Assembly: GCA_965224285.1 (NCBI GenBank)
Contig: OZ245043.1
Coordinates: 4,650,001-4,714,000, forward strand
Direction of reading: 5' to 3'
DNA: 64,000 nucleotides
DNA from: JAJCYK01 sp965224285
Lineage (GTDB): Bacteria > Bacteroidota > Bacteroidia > Cytophagales > Cyclobacteriaceae
The notes under the pieces were generated by a model. The model had not been told where the DNA came from, made no database searches, and saw only the letters and a list, made by a program, of their open reading frames with translations. A program made the translations under genes and the position numbers. The first letter of the stretch is position 1, and each line of letters opens with the position of its first letter. Positions 55,253 to 64,000 of this stretch are shown piece after piece.

Positions 55253-55883
55253 TGATTCCCGGAACACCGTGAGAAAAGTTCGCGGTACGGGGTCCTATGA
55301 GGAAGCCCTGCAACAAAATATTGCTCTTGCCAAATTACAAGACTTGGTGGCATGGTCCCGCAAAAGTTCTGCTTGGCCTTTTGGGTTTGGGCTTTCCTGT
55401 TGTTTTGTAGAACTGGCCACCAGCCTTACTAGTAAGTATGATGTGGCAAGATTTGGCGCTGAGGTGATCCGGGGATCGCCAAGACAGGCCGATGTGATGA
55501 TCGTTGCCGGCACGGTATTCTTGAAAATGGCGCCGGTAATCAAAAGACTATACGAACAAATGATGGAACCACGCTGGGTCATTTCCATGGGTTCATGTTC
55601 TAATTCCGGAGGGATGTACGACATCTACAGCGTGGTTCAGGGAGTTGACAGCATTTTACCTGTAGATGTATATGTACCCGGTTGCCCTCCCCGCCCCGAT
55701 GCATTTATGCAGGGGCTGGTGATGCTTACGGAGATGATTGGTAATGAGAAAAGACCCTTGAGTTGGACCATTGGGCCTCAAGGTGTTTACAGGCCGGAGA
55801 AAATTTCACAAAAAGATAAAAAAAGAGAAGAGAGAACAAGTATGCAGCAGATAACGCCGCCGAACCAAATTAAAAGTTCCTAA
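55236..55883 (+). CDS. nuoB: NADH-quinone oxidoreductase subunit B
   Basis: A 215-residue peripheral-arm subunit that carries cluster N2, the last iron-sulfur centre before quinone. All four ligand cysteines are present: C55-C56 (GLSCCFVEL), C121 (GSCSNSGG) and C150 (PGCPPRP). A basic, Gln/Lys-rich C-terminal tail of about 35 residues extends beyond the core fold. Overlaps nuoA. Confidence 0.96.
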   Translation: MKWWLSDSRNTVRKVRGTGSYEEALQQNIALAKLQDLVAWSRKSSAWPFGFGLSCCFVELATSLTSKYDVARFGAEVIRGSPRQADVMIVAGTVFLKMAPVIKRLYEQMMEPRWVISMGSCSNSGGMYDIYSVVQGVDSILPVDVYVPGCPPRPDAFMQGLVMLTEMIGNEKRPLSWTIGPQGVYRPEKISQKDKKREERTSMQQITPPNQIKSS

Positions 55884-55896
55884 ATACCAGAAATAA

Positions 55897-57627
55897 ATGG
55901 TAAAAGAACTACAGAGAAAATTTGGCGAGGAGAGTTTTCGGCAGGAACAAACCGCCGATGATATTCTTACATTTCATATAAAGGGAGACCAGACCCATGA
56001 TGTGCTGTCTTTTTTAAAGACCGGCGTTGACCAACCATTTTCAATGCTGTATGACCTGACAGCCATTGACGAACGGAATCGTCAACATGCCTTTGGGACT
56101 GACGATATCTCCTTTACGGTAGTTTACCATCTTACCTCTTTCGAACGCAATCAAGATATACGGATAAAAGTCAACCTGCAAGAGGAATTTCCGTCCCAAC
56201 CTTCTATCACTTCACTATGGCCCATGGCCAATTGGTATGAACGTGAGGTTTACGACATGTTCGGAATAAATTTTACCGGGCATCCGCATTTGCGTCGCAT
56301 CCTGATGCCGCAAAATTGGGAAGGGCATCCTCTGAGGAAAGAGCACCCTGCACGAGCTACTGAAATGGAGCCTTTTGAATATACCGACGATTATCTGGCG
56401 GACCAGGTGGAGGCCTACGAGTTCATACCAGAGGAATGGGGCATGGAGCGAAGCAGCGAGGATGCCGACTACATGTTTCTGAATTTAGGCCCGCAACATC
56501 CGGGTACTCATGGCGTGTTACGGCTGGTACTTCAATTAGAAGGAGAAGATATAGTAGATATCGTGCCCGATATAGGATATCATCATCGAGGCGCCGAAAA
56601 GATGGCGGAACGACAGTCATGGCATACTTTCATACCTTACACTGATCGCATTGACTATCTGGGTGGAGTAATGAACAACCTTCCCTATTGCCTGGCGGTG
56701 GAGAAGTTGGGCGGGATCAATCTGCCGGAGCGGGCACAGGTTATAAGGGTAATGATGTGTGAACTATTCAGGATTGCCAGTCATCTGGTATGGTATGCCA
56801 CCTTTGCCCAGGACATCGGGCAGCTTTCACCGGTATTTTACATGTTTTCTGATCGTGAAAGGGCATTTGATCTGGTATCCGCAGTATGCGGCGCCAGAAT
56901 GCATCCTAACTGGTTCAGAATCGGGGGAGTGGCTCAGGATCTACCAGATGGATGGGAGAAATTGTTCGAAGAATTTGTCAGCTATATGCGAAAACGACTC
57001 TGGGAATATGATCGGATGGTACTTGGTAACCGAATTTTTCAGGCAAGGACCAAGGGGATTGGAATTTATACTAAACAGGAAGCCATTGAGTGGGGCGTAA
57101 CAGGCCCTGGATTAAGAGCATGTGGGTATGATTGGGATTTCAGAAAAAAAAGACCCTATTCCGGCTATGATCAGTTCGATTTTGAGATTCCAACTGCCGC
57201 CAACGGAGATTGTTACGATCGGGCGTTAGTGAGGGTAGAAGAAATGCGACAGAGCCTCAGGATAATCGAACAGTGCATTCAGAATATGCCGGATGGTGCT
57301 TATAAATCTGATCATCCAAGGGCCACCCCGCCGGATAAAAAGCACACCATGAAGGATATCGAAACCCTGATTACGCATTTCCTGAATGTAAGCTGGGGGC
57401 CGGTAATTCCCCAGGGGGAAGCATTCATGGGTATAGAAGCTACCAAAGGAAATAATGGGTATTATCTTATAAGTGATGGCAGTACCGCTCCTTACCGGGC
57501 AAGAATTAGAACCCCCTCTTTTCCGCACATGCAAATGGTGCCTTTTATCAGCAAGGGATATACAGTTGCTGATTTATTGGTGATCATCGGAAGTGTGGAT
57601 TTTGTATTAGCTGATATTGACCGATGA
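55897..57627 (+). CDS. nuoCD: NADH-quinone oxidoreductase subunits C and D, fused
   Basis: The 576-residue fusion has a NuoC domain at about 1-155 (YEREVYDMFGINFTGHPHLR at 114-133) and a NuoD 49 kDa-type domain from about 193 (LNLGPQHPGTHGVLRL). The fused arrangement is seen in several bacteria, including Bacteroidota relatives and enterics. NuoD lines the quinone site. The start is the ATG at 55897. Confidence 0.95.
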   Translation: MVKELQRKFGEESFRQEQTADDILTFHIKGDQTHDVLSFLKTGVDQPFSMLYDLTAIDERNRQHAFGTDDISFTVVYHLTSFERNQDIRIKVNLQEEFPSQPSITSLWPMANWYEREVYDMFGINFTGHPHLRRILMPQNWEGHPLRKEHPARATEMEPFEYTDDYLADQVEAYEFIPEEWGMERSSEDADYMFLNLGPQHPGTHGVLRLVLQLEGEDIVDIVPDIGYHHRGAEKMAERQSWHTFIPYTDRIDYLGGVMNNLPYCLAVEKLGGINLPERAQVIRVMMCELFRIASHLVWYATFAQDIGQLSPVFYMFSDRERAFDLVSAVCGARMHPNWFRIGGVAQDLPDGWEKLFEEFVSYMRKRLWEYDRMVLGNRIFQARTKGIGIYTKQEAIEWGVTGPGLRACGYDWDFRKKRPYSGYDQFDFEIPTAANGDCYDRALVRVEEMRQSLRIIEQCIQNMPDGAYKSDHPRATPPDKKHTMKDIETLITHFLNVSWGPVIPQGEAFMGIEATKGNNGYYLISDGSTAPYRARIRTPSFPHMQMVPFISKGYTVADLLVIIGSVDFVLADIDR

Positions 57628-57628
57628 G

Positions 57629-58093
57629 ATGTTAACAGAAAAGGAAATAACTAAGATCGATCAGGAGATAAGTCATCTCCCCCACAGAAGTGCGGCTTGT
57701 ATCGAGGCTTTGAAAATTGTACAGGAGGAACGTGGTTGGATCTCCGATGAAAGTATAAAGCATATTGCCAATTACCTGGAAATGTCTCCGGAGGAAGTAG
57801 ATAGCGTGGCAACCTTTTACAACCTGATATTCAGAAAACCGGTGGGACGGCATGTGATCCTGCTGTGCGACAGTATCAGTTGCTGGGTAGTGGGTTACGA
57901 AAGGATTCGTCAGAGATTGAAAGAGCAATTAAATATCGATTTTGGTGAAACAACTGAGGATCAAAGGTTTACTTTGTTGCCAATTCCCTGTTTGGGAACC
58001 TGTGACCATGCGCCGGCGATGATGATTGACCATGATCTCCACCGGGACCTGACAGTAGAAAAAATAGACGAAATTTTATCCAGCTACCAATAA
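57629..58093 (+). CDS. nuoE: NADH-quinone oxidoreductase subunit E
   Basis: The 154-residue subunit starts at the ATG at 57629, one base after the nuoCD stop; a TTG at 57617 would overlap it. The thioredoxin-like [2Fe-2S] (N1a) ligands C80, C85, C121 and C125 are present (LLCDSISC and PCLGTC). It works with NuoF in NADH oxidation. Confidence 0.95.
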   Translation: MLTEKEITKIDQEISHLPHRSAACIEALKIVQEERGWISDESIKHIANYLEMSPEEVDSVATFYNLIFRKPVGRHVILLCDSISCWVVGYERIRQRLKEQLNIDFGETTEDQRFTLLPIPCLGTCDHAPAMMIDHDLHRDLTVEKIDEILSSYQ

Positions 58094-58094
58094 G

Positions 58095-59372
58095 ATGGAC
58101 AAACCATTGACTCATATGATCAGATCGGATGGTCAGCCTGTCGCTCTCAGTGATTATGAGCAGCAAGGAGGTTATGAGGGACTGAGAAAGGCCCTTAAAA
58201 TGAGTCCTTCAGAGGTTACTCAAATGGTAAAGGATTCAGGGCTGCAAGGTCGTGGTGGGGCAGGTTTTTCAACGGGAATGAAATGGAGCTTTGTGCCAAT
58301 GGGTGATGATGCTCCCAGTACTAAATATTTAGTGGTGAATGGTGACGAAATGGAACCCGGTACATTCAAAGACCGATTACTATTAGAGGGAAACCCCCAT
58401 CAGATGCTGGAAGGTGTTATTATAAGCGCCTTTGCTATCCAGGCCCGTCAATCATTTATTTTCTTGAGATGGGCCTATAAAGCGTCTGCCACCAGGCTAT
58501 TAAGGGCTATTGAGGAGGCGAAACATGCAGGCTATATAGGTAACAATATCTTGGGGAGTGGTTTCAGTATTGAGGTATTGATTCATACCAGCGTTGGCCG
58601 TTATATGTGTGGTGAAGAAACTGGATTATTGTCTGCATTGGAAGGGAAGAGGTCACTGCCAAGGGCCAAACCCCCGTTCCCTCAAATTAGCGGACTATTC
58701 GGTAAGCCCTCTATTGTGAATAACGTGGAAACGCTTTGTTGTGTACCTCATATACTCCACAGAGGACCTGAATGGTTCATGGGATTAAGTAATGGGGATG
58801 GAGGCGGAACTAAACTGTATGGGGCCAGTGGAAGAGTGAATACTCCCGGTATATATGAATTGCCTCTTGGCACCCCCTTGAGGGAACTGGTGGAGGTTCA
58901 TGCAGGCGGCATGCAGGATGGACATCAATTCAGAGCCGCGCTTCCGGGAGGCGCCTCTACTGACTTTCTTACCGTTGATCACCTGGACGTAAAAATGGAT
59001 TTTAAATCGGTCAGTGAGTGCGGCAGCCGGTTGGGAACTGGAACCATTATCGTTATGGACGACCGCACCTGTCCGGTGGGTTTTGTGCATAACCTGGAGC
59101 ATTTCTTTGCTCAGGAATCATGCGGATGGTGCACACCTTGCCGGGAAGGCCTGCCCTGGGTAGAAAAAATCCTTCATGCTATCGAATTGGGTGAAGGAGA
59201 GGAAGGTGATTTGGGCGTTTTAGAAGAGCATGCCAGAGGCCTGGGACCGGGAATGACTTTTTGTGCGCTGGCTCCGGGAGCTATGGCGCCTCTTAAAAGC
59301 GCCCTGAAATATTTTAATCAGGATTTTCAGGAGCATATTGATCAGAAAAAATGCCCTTATGGTGTAAACTGA
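58095..59372 (+). CDS. nuoF: NADH-quinone oxidoreductase subunit F
   Basis: The 425-residue NADH- and FMN-binding subunit has the glycine-rich FMN loop GRGGAGF (52-58) and N3 [4Fe-4S] cysteines C343, C346, C349 (SCGWCTPC) and C390 (TFCALAPGA). The stop overlaps the nuoG start (TGATG). Confidence 0.96.
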   Translation: MDKPLTHMIRSDGQPVALSDYEQQGGYEGLRKALKMSPSEVTQMVKDSGLQGRGGAGFSTGMKWSFVPMGDDAPSTKYLVVNGDEMEPGTFKDRLLLEGNPHQMLEGVIISAFAIQARQSFIFLRWAYKASATRLLRAIEEAKHAGYIGNNILGSGFSIEVLIHTSVGRYMCGEETGLLSALEGKRSLPRAKPPFPQISGLFGKPSIVNNVETLCCVPHILHRGPEWFMGLSNGDGGGTKLYGASGRVNTPGIYELPLGTPLRELVEVHAGGMQDGHQFRAALPGGASTDFLTVDHLDVKMDFKSVSECGSRLGTGTIIVMDDRTCPVGFVHNLEHFFAQESCGWCTPCREGLPWVEKILHAIELGEGEEGDLGVLEEHARGLGPGMTFCALAPGAMAPLKSALKYFNQDFQEHIDQKKCPYGVN

Positions 59373-62077
59373 TGGCAACAATAAATATAGACGGCAAATC
59401 ATACCCCATAAACGACGGAAAGAATCTGTTGGAGGAGATCCTGTCGTTAGGATTTGACCTGCCATATTTCTGTTGGCACCCTGCCTTGGGCTCGGTGGGG
59501 TCTTGCCGTCAATGCGCCATTAAAAAATATAGTGGTGAAAACGACACCGAAGGCCGATTGGTGATGGCCTGCATGGAGCCCGCTTTAGATGGTTTGCGGT
59601 TGTCTGTGAAGGATCAAGAAGCGGTTGATTTTAGGGAGATGGTAATCGAATGGTTAATGTTGAATCATCCGCATGACTGCCCTATTTGTGATGAAGGGGG
59701 GGAGTGTCATTTGCAGGATATGACCGTCATGGCCGGCCATGCCTACCGGCGTACCAGGTTTAAAAAGCGCACCTATCACAATCAGGATCTCGGCCCCTGT
59801 ATTAATCATGAAATGAACCGGTGTATCCAATGTTATCGCTGTGTTCGTTTTTACAACGATTATGCAGGTGCAGATGACCTGCAGGTTTTCTCCGCTCACG
59901 ATCATGTGTACTTTGGCCGGCATGAGGACGGTACCCTTGAAAGTGAGTTCAGCGGCAATCTAGTTGAAGTCTGCCCCACCGGGGTGTTTACCGATAAGAC
60001 CTTAAAAGACCACTATACCCGTAAATGGGACCTTACTTCGGCTCCTTCAGTTTGCCAGCACTGTAGCCTGGGCTGTAATATCCTGGCAGGAGAAAGGTAT
60101 GGTTCACTTCGCAGAATATTAAGTCGTTACAACCCCCAGGTGAATGGATATTTCATTTGTGACAGAGGACGCTTTGGCTACGACTTTGTAAACGGTAATG
60201 ACCGCATTAGCCATTCTATAGCCCCTAACCATGCTGAAAATATCCTGGACTCAGTACAGGTAGTTGAACAGCTCAGACCCATACTGACCAAGGGCTCAAT
60301 AATGGGAATTGGTTCACCCAGAGCCTCTCTGGAGTCGAATTTTCTTTTAAGGACATTGGTAGGAGAAGACCACTTTTATAACGGAATAGCCGGGAGCGAA
60401 AACCAAATGTTGCAGCTGGCTATTAATTTCTTAAAAGAAGGACCGGCCAAAACTCCTTCTTTAAAGGAGATAGAAAATTGTGATGCCGTGGTGGTAATTG
60501 GTGAAGATCTAACGAATACCGCACCCATGTTGGACCTGGCGCTTAACCAGTCTGTCAGAGTACGGCCATTGGAAAAAATTGATGAAATAGGAGTTCCTTC
60601 ATGGAACGATGCGGCGGCTAGAGAATATCTGCAAAAAGAAAAAGGGCCATTATACATACTTACACCTCATTCCTCCAAGTTGGACAGGATAGCCACCAAA
60701 TGCTTTCGTTCTGGTTTACCTGACTTAATAACTTTAGTACGATCAATTGAAGATGAAATCGATGGTACATTGGTTACAGACAGCCAAAATTCAGCTACCA
60801 ACCTTGAACTTGTCCGGGAAATCGCTCAAGCGCTTGCTGAGGCAAAGAACCCGCTGATCATTACTGGATCAACTTTAGGCAGTAGCGAGCTAATGATAGC
60901 GGCCATAAACCTGGTGAACTCGTTGTGTCAGTCCGGGAAACCAACGGGTATAACCTTTGTATTTCCCGAGTGCAACAGCCTGGGTGCAGGGATGATGGGA
61001 TCTAACGCCTTTGATAAGGCAATTGCTTCATCTCCCCAATATGATTCTGTAATTGTGCTGGAAAATGATCTCTTTCGAAGAGCACCCGCCTCAACTGTAA
61101 ATCAGTTTCTAGAATCATTTGAAAACGTGGTGGTGTTGGATCACACGGCCTCGGCCACCACCTTAAAAGCGGATCTCATTTTGGCCTCGGGCACTTTTGC
61201 TGAAGCTGATGGTACCCTGGTCAATAATGAAGGTCGGGCACAGCGATTCTTTCAGGTTCAGGCATTGGAAGAAAACATAAAAGAAAGTTGGCGGTGGTTG
61301 ATGCTGGCCGGCAAGGCAATTGATGATCCTAATTGTATCACCCTGCAACTTCTTGATGATATTATTGATCGGATCGAACAAGAGCTGCCACAGTTTGTGG
61401 GCATATCCAGGGCATCACTACCTGCAGGTTACAGGGTGAATGGTCAAAAATTAACCAGGTCTCCCCATCGGTATAGCGGCCGTACTTCAATGTTTGCGCA
61501 CCTTTCAGTTAATGAACCCCGACCTCCCGAAGATCCCGACACAGCTCTAAGTTTTACCATGGAGGGGTACAGGGGAGTGCCCCCAAATTCTGCCACCTCT
61601 TTTTATTGGAGTCCCGGGTGGAACTCAGCACAGGCCATAAATAAATTCAGGAATGAGATCTCCCATGGCAGAATCGAATTGCAGCCGGGCATAAGATTAT
61701 TTGATCCAGACCCCAATGCTCATTTCCAGGGTTTGGAATACCACAATGAAGCGGACGAGCGACTGCGTAACCTCTGGACGGTGGTACCCCTACACCACAT
61801 TTTCGGCTCGGAGGAGCTGTCTATCAAGTCAGCTGCCATAGCAGAACGAGCACCAGGTCCATTTGTTACCATCAATACCACCCAGGCTGAAACCATGGAT
61901 CTCAAACAAGGCGATCAATTGACGGTGGTAATCGACCAGCAGCCGGTAGAATTGTTGGTACATTGCCCGCCAGAATGGCCGCAAGACCACCTTGGCCTGC
62001 CCGCTGGATTTCCAGGTGTCCCATATTTCGATTCCGATTCTGTAATTCAACTTAAAACCCCTAAAGATGAGCATTGA
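59372..62077 (+). CDS. nuoG: NADH-quinone oxidoreductase subunit G, full-length with N7-type site
   Basis: From the ATG at 59372, overlapping the nuoF stop, the subunit has 901 residues. The N-terminus holds [2Fe-2S] N1b cysteines (FCWHPALGSVGSCRQC), the His-Cys3 N5 motif (HPHDCPICDEGGEC) and N4 (CIQCYRC, CPTG). A CxxC-x3-C-x27-C set (SVCQHCSLGC ... FICDRG) matches the extra N7 cluster of E. coli-type NuoG. A large molybdopterin-oxidoreductase-like domain follows, catalytically unused in complex I. Confidence 0.94.
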   Translation: MATINIDGKSYPINDGKNLLEEILSLGFDLPYFCWHPALGSVGSCRQCAIKKYSGENDTEGRLVMACMEPALDGLRLSVKDQEAVDFREMVIEWLMLNHPHDCPICDEGGECHLQDMTVMAGHAYRRTRFKKRTYHNQDLGPCINHEMNRCIQCYRCVRFYNDYAGADDLQVFSAHDHVYFGRHEDGTLESEFSGNLVEVCPTGVFTDKTLKDHYTRKWDLTSAPSVCQHCSLGCNILAGERYGSLRRILSRYNPQVNGYFICDRGRFGYDFVNGNDRISHSIAPNHAENILDSVQVVEQLRPILTKGSIMGIGSPRASLESNFLLRTLVGEDHFYNGIAGSENQMLQLAINFLKEGPAKTPSLKEIENCDAVVVIGEDLTNTAPMLDLALNQSVRVRPLEKIDEIGVPSWNDAAAREYLQKEKGPLYILTPHSSKLDRIATKCFRSGLPDLITLVRSIEDEIDGTLVTDSQNSATNLELVREIAQALAEAKNPLIITGSTLGSSELMIAAINLVNSLCQSGKPTGITFVFPECNSLGAGMMGSNAFDKAIASSPQYDSVIVLENDLFRRAPASTVNQFLESFENVVVLDHTASATTLKADLILASGTFAEADGTLVNNEGRAQRFFQVQALEENIKESWRWLMLAGKAIDDPNCITLQLLDDIIDRIEQELPQFVGISRASLPAGYRVNGQKLTRSPHRYSGRTSMFAHLSVNEPRPPEDPDTALSFTMEGYRGVPPNSATSFYWSPGWNSAQAINKFRNEISHGRIELQPGIRLFDPDPNAHFQGLEYHNEADERLRNLWTVVPLHHIFGSEELSIKSAAIAERAPGPFVTINTTQAETMDLKQGDQLTVVIDQQPVELLVHCPPEWPQDHLGLPAGFPGVPYFDSDSVIQLKTPKDEH

Positions 62078-63029
62078 ATTAACAGATATAGGGATCATGC
62101 TCGCTGTAATCCTGGTACTCCAGGTGCTTGCCATGTTTTTGATTTGGCTTGAACGGAGGCTTTTGGGATTCTGGCAGGATCGGCTTGGGCCAAACAGGGT
62201 AGGGCCTGCCGGTTTGTTACAGCCGGTGGCGGACATGATCAAGATCTTTTTTAAAGAAGACTGGACCCCAAATTTTGTCGATAAAAAAGTTTTTATCATG
62301 GCTCCAGGAATAGTGGTCATCACCACCTTACTGGGATTCGCTATTATTCCGTTTACTCCGGAGGTGGTGATCGCAGATATGAATATAGGTATCCTGTTCT
62401 TCCTGGCCATGTCGTCGCTAGGCGCCTACAGCGTCATATTAGGCGGCTGGGCCTCCAACAATAAATATGCTTTGCTGGGAGCAATGCGGGGTGCCTCGCA
62501 AATGATCACCTATGAGGTGTTTATGGGTTTATCTCTGCTGGGGGTGGTAATGCTCAGCGGCAGTTTTAATTTAAAAACTATCGTTCTGGCGCAACAGGAG
62601 TGCTGGTTTGTAATCCCTCAATTCATAGGGTTTGTGACCTTCCTGGTGGCCGGGATTGCAGAAACCCACCGGCTGCCCTTTGACATCCCCGAATCGGAAA
62701 GCGAGTTGGTTGCCGGATTTCACGGGGAGTATTCAAGTATGAAATTTGGTCTTTTCTTTCTGGGAGAATATCTGGGCATCACCCTGGTTTCGGCTTTGAT
62801 AGTGACCTTATTCTTCGGCGGATGGCTGGGTCCTGATTTTATGCCACCCATTGTGTGGTTTATCATGAAGACCTTTGTTTTCCTGGTTTTCTTCATACTG
62901 CTAAGAGCCGCATTGCCGAGACCCCGTTACGATCAATTGCTGGCATATGGCTGGAAGTATCTGTTGCCCTTGACCTTATTAAACCTGATGGTGACGGGAG
63001 CATTGGTATTATATTTAGATAACGCTTAA
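62067..63029 (+). CDS. nuoH: NADH-quinone oxidoreductase subunit H
   Basis: The 320-residue membrane subunit connects the quinone site to the proton-pumping arm. It has eight or nine hydrophobic helices and the motifs ERRLLGFWQDRLGPNRVGP (28-46), RGASQMITYEVF and ETHRLPFDIPESESELVAG. It overlaps nuoG by 11 bases. Confidence 0.96.
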   Translation: MSIELTDIGIMLAVILVLQVLAMFLIWLERRLLGFWQDRLGPNRVGPAGLLQPVADMIKIFFKEDWTPNFVDKKVFIMAPGIVVITTLLGFAIIPFTPEVVIADMNIGILFFLAMSSLGAYSVILGGWASNNKYALLGAMRGASQMITYEVFMGLSLLGVVMLSGSFNLKTIVLAQQECWFVIPQFIGFVTFLVAGIAETHRLPFDIPESESELVAGFHGEYSSMKFGLFFLGEYLGITLVSALIVTLFFGGWLGPDFMPPIVWFIMKTFVFLVFFILLRAALPRPRYDQLLAYGWKYLLPLTLLNLMVTGALVLYLDNA

Positions 63030-63040
63030 TGACATGAACT

Positions 63041-63556
63041 ATGTTAAGTAGCTTAAGAACTATGTGGTTGACTTTCTTGCACTTATTCAAGAAGAAAATC
63101 ACTATAGAATACCCTGATGAAAAAGTTGAATTACCCCCCAGATACCGGGGAAGGATTGTACTGACCCGGGATCCCGACCAGCAGGAACGCTGCGTAGGTT
63201 GCTATTTATGTGCTGTGGCTTGTCCGGTAGACTGTATCTCATTGCAGGCTACTGAGGACGAACATGGCCGGAGGTATCCTGAATTTTTCAGAATAAATTT
63301 TTCCAGGTGTATCTATTGCGGCTACTGTGAAGAGGCTTGCCCTACCTATGCCATACAGCTTATTCCGGATGTGGAAATGGCCGAGTATGACCGTCAATAC
63401 ATGGTATATGAAAAGGAAGACCTAACCATAAATGGGGAAGGAAAGTATCATGGTTATAATTTCTACCGGCAGGCCGGTCTGGCTATTAAAGATAAAGCCA
63501 AAGGAGAGGGTGATAACGAGAACCCTCCGGTTGACATAAAAAGCCTAATTCCTTAA
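63041..63556 (+). CDS. nuoI: NADH-quinone oxidoreductase subunit I
   Basis: The 171-residue subunit has two [4Fe-4S] ferredoxin motifs, C51-x2-C54-x2-C57-x3-C61 and C90-x2-C93-x2-C96-x3-C100, for clusters N6a and N6b. A short amphipathic N-terminal helix docks it to the membrane arm. nuoJ starts one base after its stop. Confidence 0.96.
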   Translation: MLSSLRTMWLTFLHLFKKKITIEYPDEKVELPPRYRGRIVLTRDPDQQERCVGCYLCAVACPVDCISLQATEDEHGRRYPEFFRINFSRCIYCGYCEEACPTYAIQLIPDVEMAEYDRQYMVYEKEDLTINGEGKYHGYNFYRQAGLAIKDKAKGEGDNENPPVDIKSLIP

Positions 63557-63557
63557 C

Positions 63558-64000
63558 ATGACAGCCTTGTTCTACATATCCGGGGCTATTGCCGTTTTTG
63601 CTACAGTTATGGTCATCACCCGTCTGAATGCGGTTCATGCACTGATAAATCTGGTAGTGTCCCTGCTTGCCGTAGCTGTGCTGTTTTATGTGCTGGGAGC
63701 GCCATTTGCGGCAGCATTGGAAGTGATTATTTATGCTGGAGCTATAATGGTACTACTAATATTCGTGGTAATGATGTTGCACCTGGGAGATAAATCAATC
63801 AAGCAGGAACAAGCCTGGTTTAGTCTGTCAATGTGGATCGTTCCCGGTATACTTTCCCTGGTTCTGTTAGGTGAATTACTCTACCTTATTTTACTGGAAA
63901 ACACCACGGGGCAGGGGACCGAGGTGGTGGATGCAAAGCAAGTAGGTTTGGCTTTGTATGGTCCCTATATGATAGGAGTTGAATTGGCAGCCATACTATT
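63558..64000 (+). CDS. nuoJ: NADH-quinone oxidoreductase subunit J, C-terminus beyond window
   Basis: A frame open to the right edge starts at the ATG at 63558, one base after the nuoI stop. The visible 147 residues contain four or five helices and the nuoJ motif LEVIIYAGAIMVLLIFVVMM (pi-bulge helix region). The end is cut by the window; nuoK-N would be expected next. Confidence 0.93.
   Translation, partial: MTALFYISGAIAVFATVMVITRLNAVHALINLVVSLLAVAVLFYVLGAPFAAALEVIIYAGAIMVLLIFVVMMLHLGDKSIKQEQAWFSLSMWIVPGILSLVLLGELLYLILLENTTGQGTEVVDAKQVGLALYGPYMIGVELAAIL

Overview
The window looks like chromosomal DNA of a free-living, probably marine, member of the Bacteroidota (Cytophagia or Saprospiria-like). 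The evidence is Bacteroidota-type promoters (TTG about 22-23 bases upstream of TAnnTTTG), a Nudix-type arabinose regulator, a fused nuoCD gene, many lipoprotein and secreted enzymes, and frequent TTG/GTG starts with weak Shine-Dalgarno signals. The lineage below phylum is inference.

Layout. (1) 1-7.9 kb: start of an unknown gene running off the left edge, then an L-arabinose locus. A Nudix-fold AraR-like repressor is divergent from araB-araD-araA, a secreted aldose epimerase and a sodium/sugar symporter. The symporter is split by a -1 frameshift. (2) 7.9-14.1 kb: TfoX-like and SRPBCC genes divergent from an HxlR regulator with an array of TTAACTT half-sites; a 1.2 kb repeat region with a 381 bp tandem duplication; an M1-like metallopeptidase lacking its third zinc ligand; a carboxylesterase lipoprotein. 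(3) 14.4-16.6 kb: a three-cysteine MerR regulator divergent from a small CCPFF protein, with a textbook MerR-type promoter between them; then a palindrome-rich region with tRNA-Pro(CGG) and several duplicated, degenerate pieces of it. (4) 16.6-29.8 kb: PmoA/DUF6807 protein, ECF sigma factor, acidic-tail protein, then a planctomycete-style set (DUF1592-type cytochrome, Tat-exported DUF1552 protein, membrane cytochrome with leucine-rich repeats, sulfatase), followed by an arylsulfotransferase-like lipoprotein, a sulfotransferase and a glyoxalase-fold protein. (5) 29.1-37.6 kb: beta-carbonic anhydrase with a SulP transporter (likely bicarbonate), TetR regulator, barrel-like secreted protein, Hsp20, TPR protein and a second sulfatase. 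(6) 38-52.7 kb: an exopolysaccharide locus with Wzc-like kinase, Wzy-like polymerase, Wzx flippase, five glycosyltransferases, a CDP-paratose-2-epimerase-like enzyme, a polysaccharide-lyase-like protein and an initiating glycosylphosphotransferase on the opposite strand. (7) 52.7-64 kb: M23 peptidase, CBS-pair protein, then complex I nuoA-B-CD-E-F-G-H-I-J, cut by the window end in nuoJ.

How it fits together: the arabinose block is a self-contained catabolic regulon. Carbonic anhydrase and SulP probably form a bicarbonate supply pair. The sulfatases, arylsulfotransferase and sulfotransferase point to turnover of sulfated molecules, typical of marine polysaccharide degraders. The EPS locus has most parts of a Wzx/Wzy pathway but no outer-membrane exporter inside the window. 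The least-explained items are the MerR/CCPFF pair, the DUF1592/DUF1552/LRR-cytochrome set, and the tRNA-Pro relic array.
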